Positions 1-11,689 of a stretch of DNA of 64,000 bases are shown in pieces. The first letter of the stretch is position 1, and each line of letters begins with the position of its first letter. This DNA is from Codonopsis lanceolata (Eukaryota; Streptophyta; Magnoliopsida; Asterales; Campanulaceae): assembly GCA_013146195.2 (NCBI GenBank), contig CM028383.1, forward strand, positions 21,143,995 to 21,207,994, read 5' to 3'. The position numbers were made by a program, and so were the translations under genes. The notes under the pieces are model-generated. The model had not been told where the DNA came from. It worked only from the letters and a program-made list of their open reading frames with translations, and made no database searches.

Positions 1-940
1 ATGGTAGTAGACATCATTTTAAAAAGCCAAGTACTCTGACAAGTCCACGGACATTAGTGTGGGCTTTAGAAGAGCATTGGCGGGCATTTGGCGGGCACGT
101 GCTTGATGGGCTCTCCGATTGATTTTCATGTTTTAAAATATTTTTTGTAAGGCCTACTCATACTCATTGTAAAATTAATAAAAATTTAAAGTCAAATTAA
201 TTTAGTAACAGTAATTATCTGATGATAAATTTACTAAATTAAACAACAGTGACTTGAAGCCTTCATGCTAACTTCTGGGATGCATACATGAAAATAGTAT
301 TGAACCCAATAAAGTACCATTTCACAGAAGCCTTCAAAGCATGTTGTAGAGCTACATGAAATAAATTTAATTTCAATTTAGGTTCATTTTGCGGCTCACC
401 TAGCACGGCTACCTACAAGGACCCTAGCAAATACATCAACTGGGATGGGTGTCATCTCACAGAAGCCATGAACCGGTTAGTGTCAATTTTTTTACTAAAT
501 CAAGGTTGAGGGTGGGACTGAAGATTCGTTACTTTAATTTATTGGGTTCAATACTACGTTTAACCTCATCTCGATGAGGGTGGGACTGAAGATCAAAGAT
601 CGGAATAGCTGCGTAATTGTGAGGATAAAACATGACTTGAAGATAAGGGTCAAATGGAATAGCGTTGGACTGAAGATGATTAACCTCACCTCGAAGATCA
701 GACTGAAGCCTGAACATCGAAACTTGAAGACTTGAAGATGAGGGTCAAACGGGACTATAGTTTATGGGTGTGAGGGTGAGGTGGTGGAGGAAATGAAGAC
801 TTGAAGACAGCGAAGTCTTGAAGCCTTGAAAGAATGCGATGACAGTCTTGGCAGATGAGGATATGCGAATACAATTGAGAGACTTTTGGTTTTAGCCTTT
901 TAGGGTTTTACTATGTTTAGTGTTTAGACTTTTAGTATAT
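1..940. other. AT-rich intergenic DNA, no gene seen
   Basis: No open frame here resembles a known protein. The stretch 540-830 reuses short words such as TTGAAGATGAGGGTCAAA (near 633-660 and 727-752), which suggests a degraded local tandem duplication. Nothing else is interpretable. Confidence 0.5.
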
Positions 941-1000
941 ATCTATATTAGTATATATCTATATTAGTATATATCTATATATATTATATATAATTATAAT
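941..1000. repeat. Short tandem repeat, ~18-bp unit
   Basis: The word TATATCTATATTAG recurs about three times in a row and then grades into (AT)n. This is a simple-sequence tract with no coding content. Confidence 0.75.
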
Positions 1001-1020
1001 ATATATAATACATTAATAAT

Positions 1021-1209
1021 ATAATGAAGTCAATTAGATGGGCAGGGTCGAGCACTTGACGGACATTAAAAATTGAAAGCCTAGTTGAGCCCATTACAAT
1101 GGGCATATAACCTCTCTAAAGCCCAACACTATGTATTAGTCCATGGGCACGGGCACTATGGGCCGGGCACTGCAGGCTGTACGGGCCTATGGGTTAGGCT
1201 GCTCATCCC
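1021..1209. mobile_element. Possible hAT-type terminal region (one end only)
   Basis: The stretch is rich in GGGC/GCCC words and ends in CTGCTCATCCCTA. Read in reverse this starts TAGGGATGAGCAG, the kind of terminus seen on hAT-type non-autonomous elements elsewhere in this window. I could not find the partner end or a target-site duplication, so the left boundary is arbitrary. Confidence 0.3.
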
Positions 1210-1394
1210 TACCCACAAGTGATTTATGTATTTTGAGAGACTTTTTGTTACTCAACTCAACTTGATGTCTGTTCCTTGCTCGAGACAAGTTCAAGTTCAA
1301 ATTCGGCTTAGATTAATTAAAAGTTTTAGTGAGTCGAGCTTTGAAATTCTAGAGAGTCAGAGTTTGAAATTTTTGAATCGTGATACATAAATTT

Positions 1395-1640
1395 TTGAAT
1401 CGCGATTCATTTTCATAGCGCGTCTCAGGCTCATCAAGGGTATCGCAATCATTTCACCCCCAAAAGTATCCTTTTCCGGTTAAAAAAAAAGAAAAGGTCG
1501 GTCAACTTTTTGAAGTTTCTAATCGCGCTAAAGTACTCAATTTTTTTTTCAACCGGAAAAAATCACTTTTTGTGGTAAAATGACTACGATACCCTTAATG
1601 AATCGTAGGCGCGCTACGGAGGTCATAATTTTTTGCACCG
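1395..1640. repeat. Long imperfect inverted repeat (foldback element)
   Basis: The left arm contains TAGCGCGTCTCAGGCTCATC, then AAGGGTATCGCAATCATTT and CTTTTCCGGTTAAAA. The reverse complement of the right arm repeats the same order: GTAGCGCGCCTACGATTCAT, AAGGGTATCGTAGTCATTT and TTTTCCGGTTGAAAA. The arms are about 100 bp around a short AT-rich centre. This fits a MITE or foldback transposon; no TSD was resolved. A further CTTTTCCGGTTGAAAA word occurs near 2138. Confidence 0.6.
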
Positions 1641-1815
1641 CGATTCATCAATTTTATTGCATTAATTTTTGCACCACGGTTCAATAGTTTAATTGCACCG
1701 CGATTCATCAGTTTTATTGCATTAATTTTGCACATCGATTCATCAATTTTATTGCATAAATTTTGCACTGCTATTCATCAATTTAATTGCATTAATTTTG
1801 CACCACGGTTCAAAA
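1632..1815. repeat. Tandem repeat, ~37-bp unit, about five copies
   Basis: The unit consists of TTTTGCACC, then (A)CGATTCATCAATTTTATT, then GCATTAA. It recurs with substitutions, for example ACGGTTCA in place of GCGATTCA. It abuts and partly overlaps the right arm of the neighbouring inverted repeat, so it may have expanded from that element's end. Confidence 0.65.
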
Positions 1816-4426
1816 TCGTAATGAAACAGACCATGTCCTTTCTCAGTCTTCTTCTTCATTCTCGTTCGTCATAAGCCTTCTTATTCCTTCTATTTTGTCT
1901 TCGTCCATACTGTGAAAATCCTCCAGCCCAACACATTTTCATTAAAGTTTCATAGTCAAAGATTCAAAAAACTCGTTTACCTTTCGGGGGAGTTTCCCCC
2001 GAACCCCGCGACCTGACCGAGCACGTCGATCCCCATTTCATTGTCCAACAATAGTGATTTTCGAATCCAAAGTGTGTTACTGGAGCTATTGAAGAAAACG
2101 ATGACATTTTTTGAACAATATTTTGAAAAGTAGTCTTTTCCGGTTGAAAAAAAAAACCATTGGATTGGAGAGGTTAGAAACTTTAAAAAGTGAACCAACC
2201 CGAATTTCACCAATAAAAAAAAGATATTAAAACGAATTAAAACTTTGAAAAATGAATTGACCTGCAATTTTACCTCAAAAAAAAAAATTAGAGCACTCTG
2301 TACCTTTGAAGGAGAGATTTTCGACCATAGTCTATAGGGCATGGCATGTTTCCATTGCTTTAGACTTTAGTCCCTTCATAAAGCCCAAAAATTCTTTATA
2401 TTCTACATGTGTTAACTTAATTCGCTTTGTAAACGCATAACTCTGCTTTGTAGATTACTAAGCCCATGGCTCTGCTTTGGATTCAAGTACTATAGTGACA
2501 AAGTTGCTAATGCATAGCACCTAAAGCGTTATATAAAACAATATCCAAACCTCCTGCAGCCAATTGGTTTTGAGAGGCGGTGATCCCATTATCTTTATTC
2601 AATAATTGTTATGTTTGATTATTTTCGACGCGGGTTTAGTGTCTCAACAAACTTTGATTAACCCCCAATTTTCATATAGATTTGGAATGGCAATGGATTT
2701 GGGTGAGTTGTGGGTTTGGATTTAGGGATAGGTTTGGAGATATATTATTATTATGGAGCGTGAGATTGGCGGGCAGATGGAGGTAGTAGGGTAGAGACCG
2801 CGGCTATGAAGGTTGAAGGAGGGGCAATTCCCAAAACACTAGCAGTGATGGTGCCATCTCCACATCTTGTTTCAGTGATGTAAAATTGATTACAAAATCT
2901 AGGGTAGATTTTTGCTATGGCTATCATGAAAATGAAGGTTGGAAAATGAATTTTGGAAAGAAAGCGAAAAAGGGAATGGCTTAGCATTAGTGAGGGAAGG
3001 TAGGGCGGGCAGTAATATTTCAAGGGGAGAAGGCACTGAGAAAGCCCCAAAAGAATCACCATTGATGAATTTCGATTTTGTTCAAGAAGAAGAAAAACGA
3101 GATATCAATCACCCTTCATTCTTTCAACTAAGTAATATATTTGATTATGGAATCCTAGTGCCAACATGATTAGGAGAGAATTTCAACCACTCTATGTCTA
3201 TGTTCATGAAACATGTTGGAAGTTGAAAGTTGAAACGGACCATTGGAGCATAGTTCATCGAGAATCACTGGTTTGAATTGTGAGTGACACAGCTAGACGA
3301 CGTTATCCCTATGTTTCTATAAATTTCCTATTTCCTACTACTTGGAAGCTTTTTGCATTCTTCAGAAGATTGCCCAAAATGAAGCTAACTGGGTAAGGTA
3401 GTTCGTTTGAGACGGCTTAGGCTTATATGAGGCCAATGCCATAGCGCATAGACATAAGGTTAAGAGGATAAGTGGTCAGACAACTGATTAGACAAAGTCT
3501 CTAGGGAATTTGAGCCAAAATGCCAAGACAGTATCAACTATCAACTAGCTAGGTGTCTTTTATGTTCCATCTGCCATGTGGATTAGCTCAAGACATATTG
3601 CCAAGTCCTGAAGCACTAGTGAAATGGAAATTAGACCAAGCAATGTGGGCCTCACATACATTCATTGCCATTTGCCAGCTTGCCAGCTTGCTTATGGATT
3701 TGACAAACAATTAAAACCCAATTGTCTTATTGTTGTGCAATGTGGTCAAATGATCTGGCATGATTATTGATGCTGAAATTAAACACACATCACCAGTATG
3801 TAACATGGAAAGTTTTTTCCAATCTATCCATCCAAAGGAGTTATAAAGAAGATGACAATGGCTTTGCAACTTCAAGTTTATTCCATCAAAAATAGCTGCC
3901 TTCTTGGACCATGTTATTATTATAAGGGGTTACTGCACTTTTATCCTAAGGAGCTGTTAGTGGGTCTATCAAACGACAGCCGTTGCGTTCATATAGAGAC
4001 ACTATTTCCGTAATTCAAACCCACAATGGAGCATAGGAAGCCATAACCCAGCTCAAATTAACAGAAATCTACAAGTAACTAAAAACTAAACAATGCACCA
4101 GAAAGCTTGTTTTATGTAGACATGATATCAGGATTGAAAACAACACACACTGCTAATGTACTTTTGAGTTTAGAATCACAAAAAAGCTCTGCGGTTGTTG
4201 TAATATCTAAAAGAATAAAATTTAAATTATACAAATGCATCTCAATTATGTATCGCTAGGGATAAACGAATGGAGGTTATCGAATATTGCAAACCAAATT
4301 TTAAAAAAAGGAGGGGGGGGGGGAGAAAACCACTAGGGAACTAAAAGAATGAGGAGAAAAAAGAAGTAAATAAGTAAGCTCGAAAGTTCAGACTTTGAAA
4401 CTTTTTTTTCTTACAATTAATCAGTG
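1816..4426. other. Intergenic DNA downstream of the kinase gene
   Basis: AT-rich sequence with scattered homopolymers, including a poly-G run at about 4312-4323. Open frames here (for example 2751-3062 minus and 2939-3169 plus) overlap each other and match no family I recognise. The end next to 4427 should contain the 3' UTR of the kinase gene. Confidence 0.5.
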
Positions 4427-7400
4427 TTATCTCCACCTACTTGGCTGGTTAAGGTTCCTACTGCTATCTCCTTCACTTGTATCCGAAGCCCCTTCACCAT
4501 ACTGTTTATCGTCTAATTTTGTTGGGGCGTGACTGTCTTGGGTACGGGACGATTCTCTTCCAATCCGTCGGTCCTGCAAGTTTAAGGGGAAAAAATGATT
4601 TGGGGATTGGGATTAGCAATAGCAATATTTTTATTCAAGGTGTGTGTGTGTGTGTTTTTTTTTTTTTTGCTTATTTCTTTACCCTAAGGGTGCGGAGACC
4701 TTGGGGCTTGCAGCTCGACCGGTGGGCCACCCCCTTTAGGGTTCATTTTCAAGAACTCAATCTTCAAGAATTTAAGGAAAAGTTCAAGGAAGAATTAGAT
4801 AGTACATACGTCACGAAATAGCAAGTCATCTGCCTCGAGCATGTGGATTACATGCCCCATTTTGGGCCTCTTTTGCGCATCAGGATCTACACATCTAAGA
4901 GCAACCAATAGAATACGTTTTAAAGCTTTTGAGGCAGGCATCTCAGGTAACTTAGGGTCCACTACTTCCTCCGATTTTCTGTTTCCAACCATTGTCTTCA
5001 ACCAATCCACTAAGTTCACCTGTAGTCAAATAGTCAAACCTCAGATTGTTAGATATGATCGGCAAAAATGATAAAGGAGGGACATTAAAAAATAGATTAC
5101 TAACCTCCCCCTGAGGCCTACTATAATCAACAGGATTTCTCCCAGAAATTATCTCCATAATAAGTATCCCGAAGCTATATACATCGCTCTTCTCATTCAA
5201 CATACCAGTGCAAGCATACTCCGGAGCAACATAACTGAAAAGAAACACACTCTTTAACTAATTTCCCACTGGAAGCTAGGTCCATTGCAGAAGCAGAGAA
5301 ACAAGTACGATTTATCAAGCGTGGAAACAAACTAACCCGAATGTTCCCATTACACGAGTTGTCACATAACTCCTCTCAGAGCACAAGAGCTTAGCAAGTC
5401 CAAAGTCTGAAACTTTAGAATTCCATTGACGGTCAAGAAGTATATTGCTGGATTTGACATCTCGATGGACAACCTTTGGCTCAAGACCCTCATGGAGATA
5501 GGCCAAGCTGTAATAACAAGAAAGTGAAAATAAGCCAACAACTCAAAATTGATATGATATGCCTTAACATATTTCAATAAACCAGTCATCGAGAGAAATG
5601 CACCCTTTTGCAGTTCCCAAAATAACATTCATACGAATATCCCATGTTAAAGGGCTGACTTCTCCTACATCTCCATGAAGCCACTGGTCCAAATTACCAT
5701 TGTCTACATACTCATAAACAAGCATCCTGAAAGACAAAACATTTATCAATAGAACATATTGTTAAGATTATTCCACAACCAGGCAAACAATATGCCCAAA
5801 AAGAATAGAGAGAGAGGCAACCATATGCTCGCATTTGAATTGAAAATAAATATGATTACCTATAAGCACCTTCAACACAATACCCAAGCAGCCGAACAAG
5901 ATTCTTGTGCCTTACACGCCCAATTACTTCCACTTCGACTTTGAACTCCCTCTCAGCCTGACCCCTGATATTCATCATTTAAACAAAAAAACATGTAAGA
6001 AGCATAATAATCCACTGCTGCCACTTAGTACAAAATAACTAGCCAGGAATAAAGATGCTCGTCAAATAGGAAGCTAACAGTTACTCAGCGCCGCGTTTTG
6101 TACCCTAGACAAACAGCTAGCTAAGAACATAAGCTAATCAAACCACTCACGCATCTAAATGCTAAATTGTGAAGTTTGCAATTGAAAGGGAACGAGATAG
6201 AGAAAATAACAACTTATGGCAGAAATTCTAGTCATTCTAGAGAACCATTCAAACGAGATTAGGTCTAATGTAAGACGTCTTACGGATATTAATTCGTAAG
6301 ATGAAGCCTCACTCTCTCAAAGCTCGACCCACCAATACACGATGAGTCAGGTAAAGAGGATCCGTCTTACAAAAAATATCCGTAAGACCGTTTTACACAA
6401 GTGTTAGCCTTCAAACGATGAAAAGACAAGAGCAACAAAGGAAAGAAAGAAATCAAACCCACATCACTCAAACCAAATATCTTACGGAAGCATTTTTAAC
6501 TTGCATGATTGTTCACCGTTCACGATCAAATTAATACCCAATAAACTAGTTATCTCAAAGTTTTCTTAAATTAGCAAAACAGTCCAGACTCCAGATATGG
6601 ATACCCTTTACTTTGAACCCACAAGACTCCAACCAAACATTTAGCAGAAGCTTCATAGTTCATACCACCAAATTTGTACGCAGTGCCTAGAAGTCAAAGT
6701 TTTCTTAAACCGCATTTTCTTCAATTCAAAGCCATTAAAACTCCACCACAACATATACATTATGTTCATACCGTGGTCTCAAAGTAGTACAAAAACTATA
6801 AGTCAAAATTTTCTTAAAGTGGCATGAATCCCTCATTGTTCTTCGCAGTAACATAAAACACACACACACACACACACTGAAATTCAAGAAAACAGAAGAA
6901 ATATACACCTGTTATTCAACAAATTCTTGACAGCCACCCGGGTATTATCCCCCAAAACGCCACTATACACAATCCCATACCCACCTTCACCAATCACATT
7001 CTCATCCGCCAATCCATTCGTCGCCGCCTCTAGCTCTCTTAACGTATACCACCGCCCCCATCCCAGATGCGACACCTCCGGCAAACCTACACTACCTCCT
7101 CCCACACCACCACCGCCAAACGACCCCGTATCATTCGCATTACTCGTCCCCCTACTCTCCCCACTAGACTGCCGATCCGAAAAAACCACCCTATGCTCCG
7201 ATTTCCCTATATCAATCTGGATCTCCGGCACCACCGCCGGAGCCACAACCGGTCGGTGATCACCGTCATCATGGTTCACGATCTCTTGGATGTCCTTGGG
7301 AATTACCGGGGTGCGGTCACCGCCGGCGGAGAGCTTGTGACGAAGATGGGGAGATTTTCGCCGGCGGGAGGTGATACAAAGAGATAATAGGAAGAGGATT

Positions 7401-7513
7401 AGGACTATGATTGCGCCAACAAAGATCCCGATGACAACCCACAACTTCAGGCCGAAAATTGAGGTGGGTTTTGAGAGCTCGCTGTTCACGAAAGGTTTGT
7501 CGTAAACAGACAT
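4427..7513 (-). CDS. Receptor-like Ser/Thr protein kinase, seven exons, complete
   Basis: Membrane-anchored receptor-like cytoplasmic-type kinase of the Arabidopsis At1g01540/At4g01330 group; it phosphorylates Ser/Thr, and its ligand and substrates are unknown. Exons in transcript order: 6909-7513, 5860-5964, 5604-5726, 5337-5507, 5105-5234, 4810-5019, 4427-4573. All junctions are GT-AG and phases agree, giving 1491 nt (496 aa plus stop). The N-terminus has a short outside segment, then a membrane helix at about residues 22-47 followed by an Arg-rich stop-transfer (SRRRK), and a linker with Gly-rich runs. Kinase landmarks: GEGGYG loop at 175-180, VAVK lysine 196, HRD at 292-294 (RD type), DFG at 312-314, APE at 338-340. 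The C-terminal tail is short, hydrophilic and Ser/Asp-rich. The start is the first Met of the longest exon-1 frame, just downstream of a TATA stretch and a GA-rich leader. Nothing in it is broken. Confidence 0.93.
4640..4735 (-). mobile_element. Possible short SINE-like insertion in kinase intron 6
   Basis: A (GT)n and poly-T run at 4640-4669 is followed by a GC-rich block containing GTGGCCCACCGGTCGAGC when read on the minus strand. A GC-rich body with a terminal A-tail fits a minus-strand retroposon, but I could not define a target-site duplication. Confidence 0.3.
6262..6404. mobile_element. Small TIR element (MITE) in kinase intron 1
   Basis: GTAAGACGTCTTACGGATAT on the left is mirrored by AATATCCGTAAGACCG followed by TTTTACAC on the right. 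The arms are about 22 bp and lie about 140 bp apart. The element sits wholly inside the 944-bp first intron, so it does not touch coding sequence. The superfamily is not determined. Confidence 0.5.
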
Positions 7514-7595
7514 TGTAGAGAGAGAAAGTGAGGAGAGAGAACCTGCCGAGCATATATATATACAGAGAGAGAGAGAGAGAGAGAGAGAGTATAAA
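7514..7595 (-). promoter_or_regulatory. Core promoter and GA/CT leader of the kinase gene
   Basis: Read on the minus strand, TATATATATATGC (about 7552-7563) lies 40-50 bases before the ATG and is the best TATA candidate. A pure GA/CT microsatellite (7566-7589) lies just upstream of it, and shorter GAGAGA tracts fill the leader. A TATA box this close implies a very short 5' UTR or another start site further up. Confidence 0.5.
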
Positions 7596-8349
7596 TGTTT
7601 AGGTTTGTGTTAGTATTGGATCAAAGAGAGATTGTACTAGAGGTTGGTTGGATAAACGGGCAAATTAATTAAACTTAAATTGGTAATAATTCCACCGGTA
7701 AATGAGATTTGGCCGGCCGTTATTGGGTTTCTCCGACAACTGGAGAGGGTTTCTCCGACAACTGGAGAGAGTGAAGTTGAGAGAGAAAACACAGGGGGTG
7801 TCTAAAGCTAATAAAGGTAGTGTTTTTCTGTCTAGGTAAGAAACTAAGGAGTAAGGATGACATACTTACACTTTCACCCTTTAAGTTTACTTATTATCAA
7901 ATACAAGCATAAATATTGGCATATGAGGTACCAGGTTTATGTCTTTAGTCTTATCATATTTTTCCGTATATATAATATACTAGTTATTTATGTCGTTGTA
8001 TAAAACTACTTTGCAAATGTGTTTAGAGGATGTTAATCGGTTAACGAAATTCAAATATAATTAAACTCTAATATATTTAAGAGGTATAAGTAAATGCATA
8101 TTAACTCATATAGCTATGATCAAGCTCATTTTAAAAAGAATGGTTATATATAAAAACTTGAAATTTGAATTATTGATGATGTAGATCATTTTGGGTTGTA
8201 GTAGTGACATTTGTAAGAAATTGTGTCTTAATCATTCATTTTGAAATATATTAGTATTAGGTTATAAGTAATAGACTTTTTATCTACTTATTAATGTAAA
8301 GAATCCAAATTCGTATGAATTCAATCAAATGGTTTTAATTTATTGACTC
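7596..8349. other. AT-rich intergenic DNA upstream of the kinase gene
   Basis: No coding or structural signal apart from a tandem duplication of GGGTTTCTCCGACAACTGGA at about 7723-7766. Distal regulatory sequence of the kinase gene may lie here. Confidence 0.4.
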
Positions 8350-8665
8350 TTATATTGAGAATTGTGACATTATCGTGGCATAGACATGACATTGGTAGGC
8401 ATTGTTGTTGCATAGGCATGACATAAGTTGGCACGTCACATCGTGGCATGGTTTGGCATCATGGCATTGACATGGTTGTGCATCATGATATAGGCATGAC
8501 ATGCATTGGCATGACATTGCTAGACATTGTTGTGGCATAGGCATGACCCAAGTTGGTATGACTTAAAGAGGCTTTGGCGAGCGTCGGAGTATAAGCACAC
8601 CACACCTTGGCGTGATTGGGCATCATGGCGTAGGCATGACTTGGCATGGTTGGCCATCGTGACAT
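8350..8665. repeat. Degenerate minisatellite built on TGGCAT/CATGAC words
   Basis: Words such as GTGGCATAGGCATGACAT, TTGGCATGACATTG and GGCATCATGGCAT recur irregularly for about 300 bp. The translation is Met/His/Cys-rich low-complexity peptide in the minus frames and looks non-coding. Confidence 0.65.
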
Positions 8666-10230
8666 AATTGACAAATATTTATTTAATGATAACATTTCAC
8701 TTGATTTGATATGAATGCGTATTTCACTTTTACAGGAGTGATTTGGGCCAAAATAGTAGCCTATTAAAAGCACATGAGATTGAGGGGTACAACACAAGAA
8801 TATTTTTTGTTCTTTTGAAATTTGAAATGTGAAATATGTTTTACTAAGTGAGGATCGAACTTTTCCAAAAGTAAATTCATCAAATCTGCTGATATCAATT
8901 CACTAACTACATGTAAGTAATTGCAAGTTTAAGTTAAATAATGGAGGGATGTGGACCCTATTACTATTGTCGAAAGAGATGGAGGGGTCAAATAGTTGTT
9001 TCTGCTGTTTTGAGGTGTGAGAATGGAAAGAAAGAAAGAAAGACTATATCCAGAATGTAATTAGATCAATTGACCTTTTTTTGGAGCCACCTTTAACGGC
9101 CAGAAGGAAGTGAGTCCCTCGATGAATGACACGTCATGAGTATTCACATCAACGGTAGGAAAGGGAGAATGGACTTACATGGTCCCACAAGTTGGTGGGA
9201 CCTTAGGGTTCACGGAAGAAAAAAAAAATCAATTGTAACTGAAATTAGTTGTTTGTCACAACAAAAAAAATAAAATAAAATAAAATAATGAAATTAGTTA
9301 CCAATTTTCTCTTCTTTTCTTTTCCAATGGATGATTCTTTTGAATTTTAATTTTTAATTACTTTAGATTTTCAGGTTTGACATTATAAAAATATTATTAA
9401 TTTAATTATAAATATTAAGATAATGTGCATTTTTCAAAAATCAAAAACTTAGAAAAGATTCTTACGAATATTTTTTTGTAAAATTGATTCTCTTGACCTA
9501 ACTCATTGTGTGCTGGTGAGTTGAGCTGTGACAAAATAAAACACTAGTAGATTGACCCGTGACATAAAGAAACTTCGTTTTACGTATTAGGATTCATAAG
9601 ACTGTCTCGCACGAAACCTATCTTCAAAGAATACCAATGTGTGAATGAGATCATCAATTAAGGTAATAATTAAAAGTAACTTTCAAAAAAGGAAATATTA
9701 AAAATTGGTCAATTCTTTCAGAAAAAGAAATATTAAAAAGTGGTCAATTTTTTAACAGCTTAAAAAGAAAAGGATAACTATTTTTTCGGAATAGAGAACG
9801 TATTAAACATGTAAAATAGACAAAAGTAGTATTTCATCTGTCTTAAAATTATTATCATGCTTGATTTTATGTATAGATTAAGAAAAAATAATTGGTTTGA
9901 TTATTAATGTTTGTATAATGTGTAATTTATTTTAAAATACATATATATGTGGTTTATAATTAATGTAGAAAGAAAAATAAAAATATAATAATAAAAGTAT
10001 TGTCCGGAAAAAAAAATTTGGGACATAAAAAAGGAAAGGAAGAAGAGGAGTATTGGAGTATATTGGTTAGGCAAAGAAGCCAAATACGCCCTCAATTTCT
10101 ACTCTTGAAAGATAAATGAGCTAAGTTTAAGTTTAAGTTTAAGTATACTCGACTCTCTAAAAGTTGGCTCCAATCATTTACAAATTGTTAGGAATAAATA
10201 CTAATTTATACAAAATAAAAATATTTAAAA
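8666..10230. other. AT-rich intergenic DNA, possible worn Stowaway remnant
   Basis: No gene seen. At about 9827-10053 a TATTTCATCTGTCTTAAAAT end faces TTTGGGACATAAAA and GAGGAGTA, which resembles badly worn Stowaway TIRs. Two partial copies of AAATATTAAAAA(T/G)TGGTCAATT sit at about 9686 and 9729. Confidence 0.35.
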
Positions 10231-11080
10231 AAACTAAGATCTATTATATAAAACAGATCAGATGATTAAAAAAGCTAATTACTGGTCAAGATTTGTTTTT
10301 ACCAAACACAATCATCGGTCAAGATTAACTTTCATTATCTCAACCTTCTAACCACGTTTTATTTATAACTTATTCCCTATTTTCTCTATCCCAATTCGGT
10401 TTCTCTCTCACATCATCAAACCTATCTCTCTATACACACTCTCTCTCATCAACACATCTCAAGCCCCGCTCTACCTCTTTGCAATGGCTTGGAGCAGTTA
10501 TTACGGTGAGTAAGTGCAATATCATAGAGTGAGGCATCACCGGAAGGGGTGGGTGCGTCAGTACCGCCGGCGCCACGCCCTACCTGAGGTTGATGGTGTC
10601 CTTCCGTCCCATACCCTTGTTTCTTATAATTGTTTTAATTTAAAATTTTAGAGAAAAGTCATGGAAGCGAGGTAGACGATGATGATGTTATGGAGTTGCC
10701 CACTATACATATATACCCCAATATTCTTCAATTCTTTGAAGCTAGGCTAACTCGATCTATAGATTTGAGAAAAGTATAGTAGTTATCACAAATTAAAGGT
10801 AATTAATCCCTTTTAATATCAGATTCAGATATGCTGTCTCCAATTAGATTTTTGATTTTATGGATCATATCCTGTCATCCATGTCCAGGAGATCTGTTGC
10901 TGCTCACCCTTGGCATGATCTTGAAATTGTTAATTTAATTTTCTCTTATACACATTCATTCATTTTAATACCTATTCTCATTCATTTTATAATTGTTTTG
11001 GGGTAATAATCGCAGGACTTGGAGCCCCCAAATTGTCAATGTGGTATCTATATTGTTATTTTGCTTTAATCAATCTTCAA
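10231..11080. other. Transcript-leader-like sequence of unknown origin
   Basis: A CT-rich stretch (10380-10470) precedes ATGGCTTGGAGCAGTTATTA at 10484. A good splice-donor match (GTGAGT) follows within 30 bases and a GC-rich block is at 10530-10600. This looks like the first exon of a plant gene, but I find no continuing coding sequence. It may be a captured or dead gene fragment among the neighbouring Helitron-like elements. Confidence 0.3.

Positions 11081-11082
<2 letters not shown>

Positions 11083-11140
<58 letters not shown>
11083..11140. repeat. (AT)n microsatellite
   Basis: An uninterrupted AT dinucleotide tract of nearly 60 bases. Confidence 0.95.
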
Positions 11141-11146
<6 letters not shown>

Positions 11147-11345
11147 ATTATATATTAATGAGTTTGTTGCTAATAGTAATGCTTACAACTAAGTTAACAC
11201 ATGCATGATCTGTCTTTCAGAAAATACTAATTAAACCGTCTTTCTAAAGTTTTTTAATCGTCTCTGTCTCTTGTGTGTAATACTTGACATACAGGTATGC
11301 GAGATTAGTAAAGGAAGTAAAGTGAAATACGAACTCGATAAGAAA

Positions 11346-11622
11346 TCTATTGACTATAGCTAAAAGAGAAGCCGCTGCTGCCACTTGACGGATTTATGTT
11401 AAATGCTTAATTTTTTAAAGGAATTTTATACTTCCACATGTCACTTTTCTATGAATTGTGAAAAAATTGTTTTTCTTTTCTGCCAAAATTGATTAATTTA
11501 GGATAAATTTTATCATATTTGTAATTATCAAGTAGATTTTATCACCTTATCAAGTAATTAACCATTTTTTCTCTCATCTTTTTTTTATACGTACTCTCTC
11601 TCTCTCTTTCTCTATCTTTCTA
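11346..11622 (+). mobile_element. Helitron-like 5' terminus, probably interrupted
   Basis: The end begins A|TCTATTGACTATAGC and is followed by GAAGCCGCTGCTGCCAC and CTTCCACATGTCAC. The same order of words begins the more complete Helitron at 16244. The CT-rich stretch at 11590-11620 reappears at 15828-15860, which suggests that the element at 11623 onward landed inside this copy. No Rep/helicase coding is present. Confidence 0.5.
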
Positions 11623-11689
11623 CTAGTTATTTAGCCCGTGCTATGCACGGGTATAATGTGGGATATATATATTTTTGTAATAATAATAT

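Noticed and set aside
2751..3169. Overlapping open frames of 103 (minus) and 76 (plus) codons
   Set aside because: They overlap each other, show no domain, splice context or start signals, and the composition matches intergenic DNA.
6927..7387. Plus-strand frames of 106-110 codons over kinase exon 1
   Set aside because: They are antisense shadows of a strongly conserved kinase exon; Pro/Thr-rich only because the exon is Gly/Val/Ser-rich.
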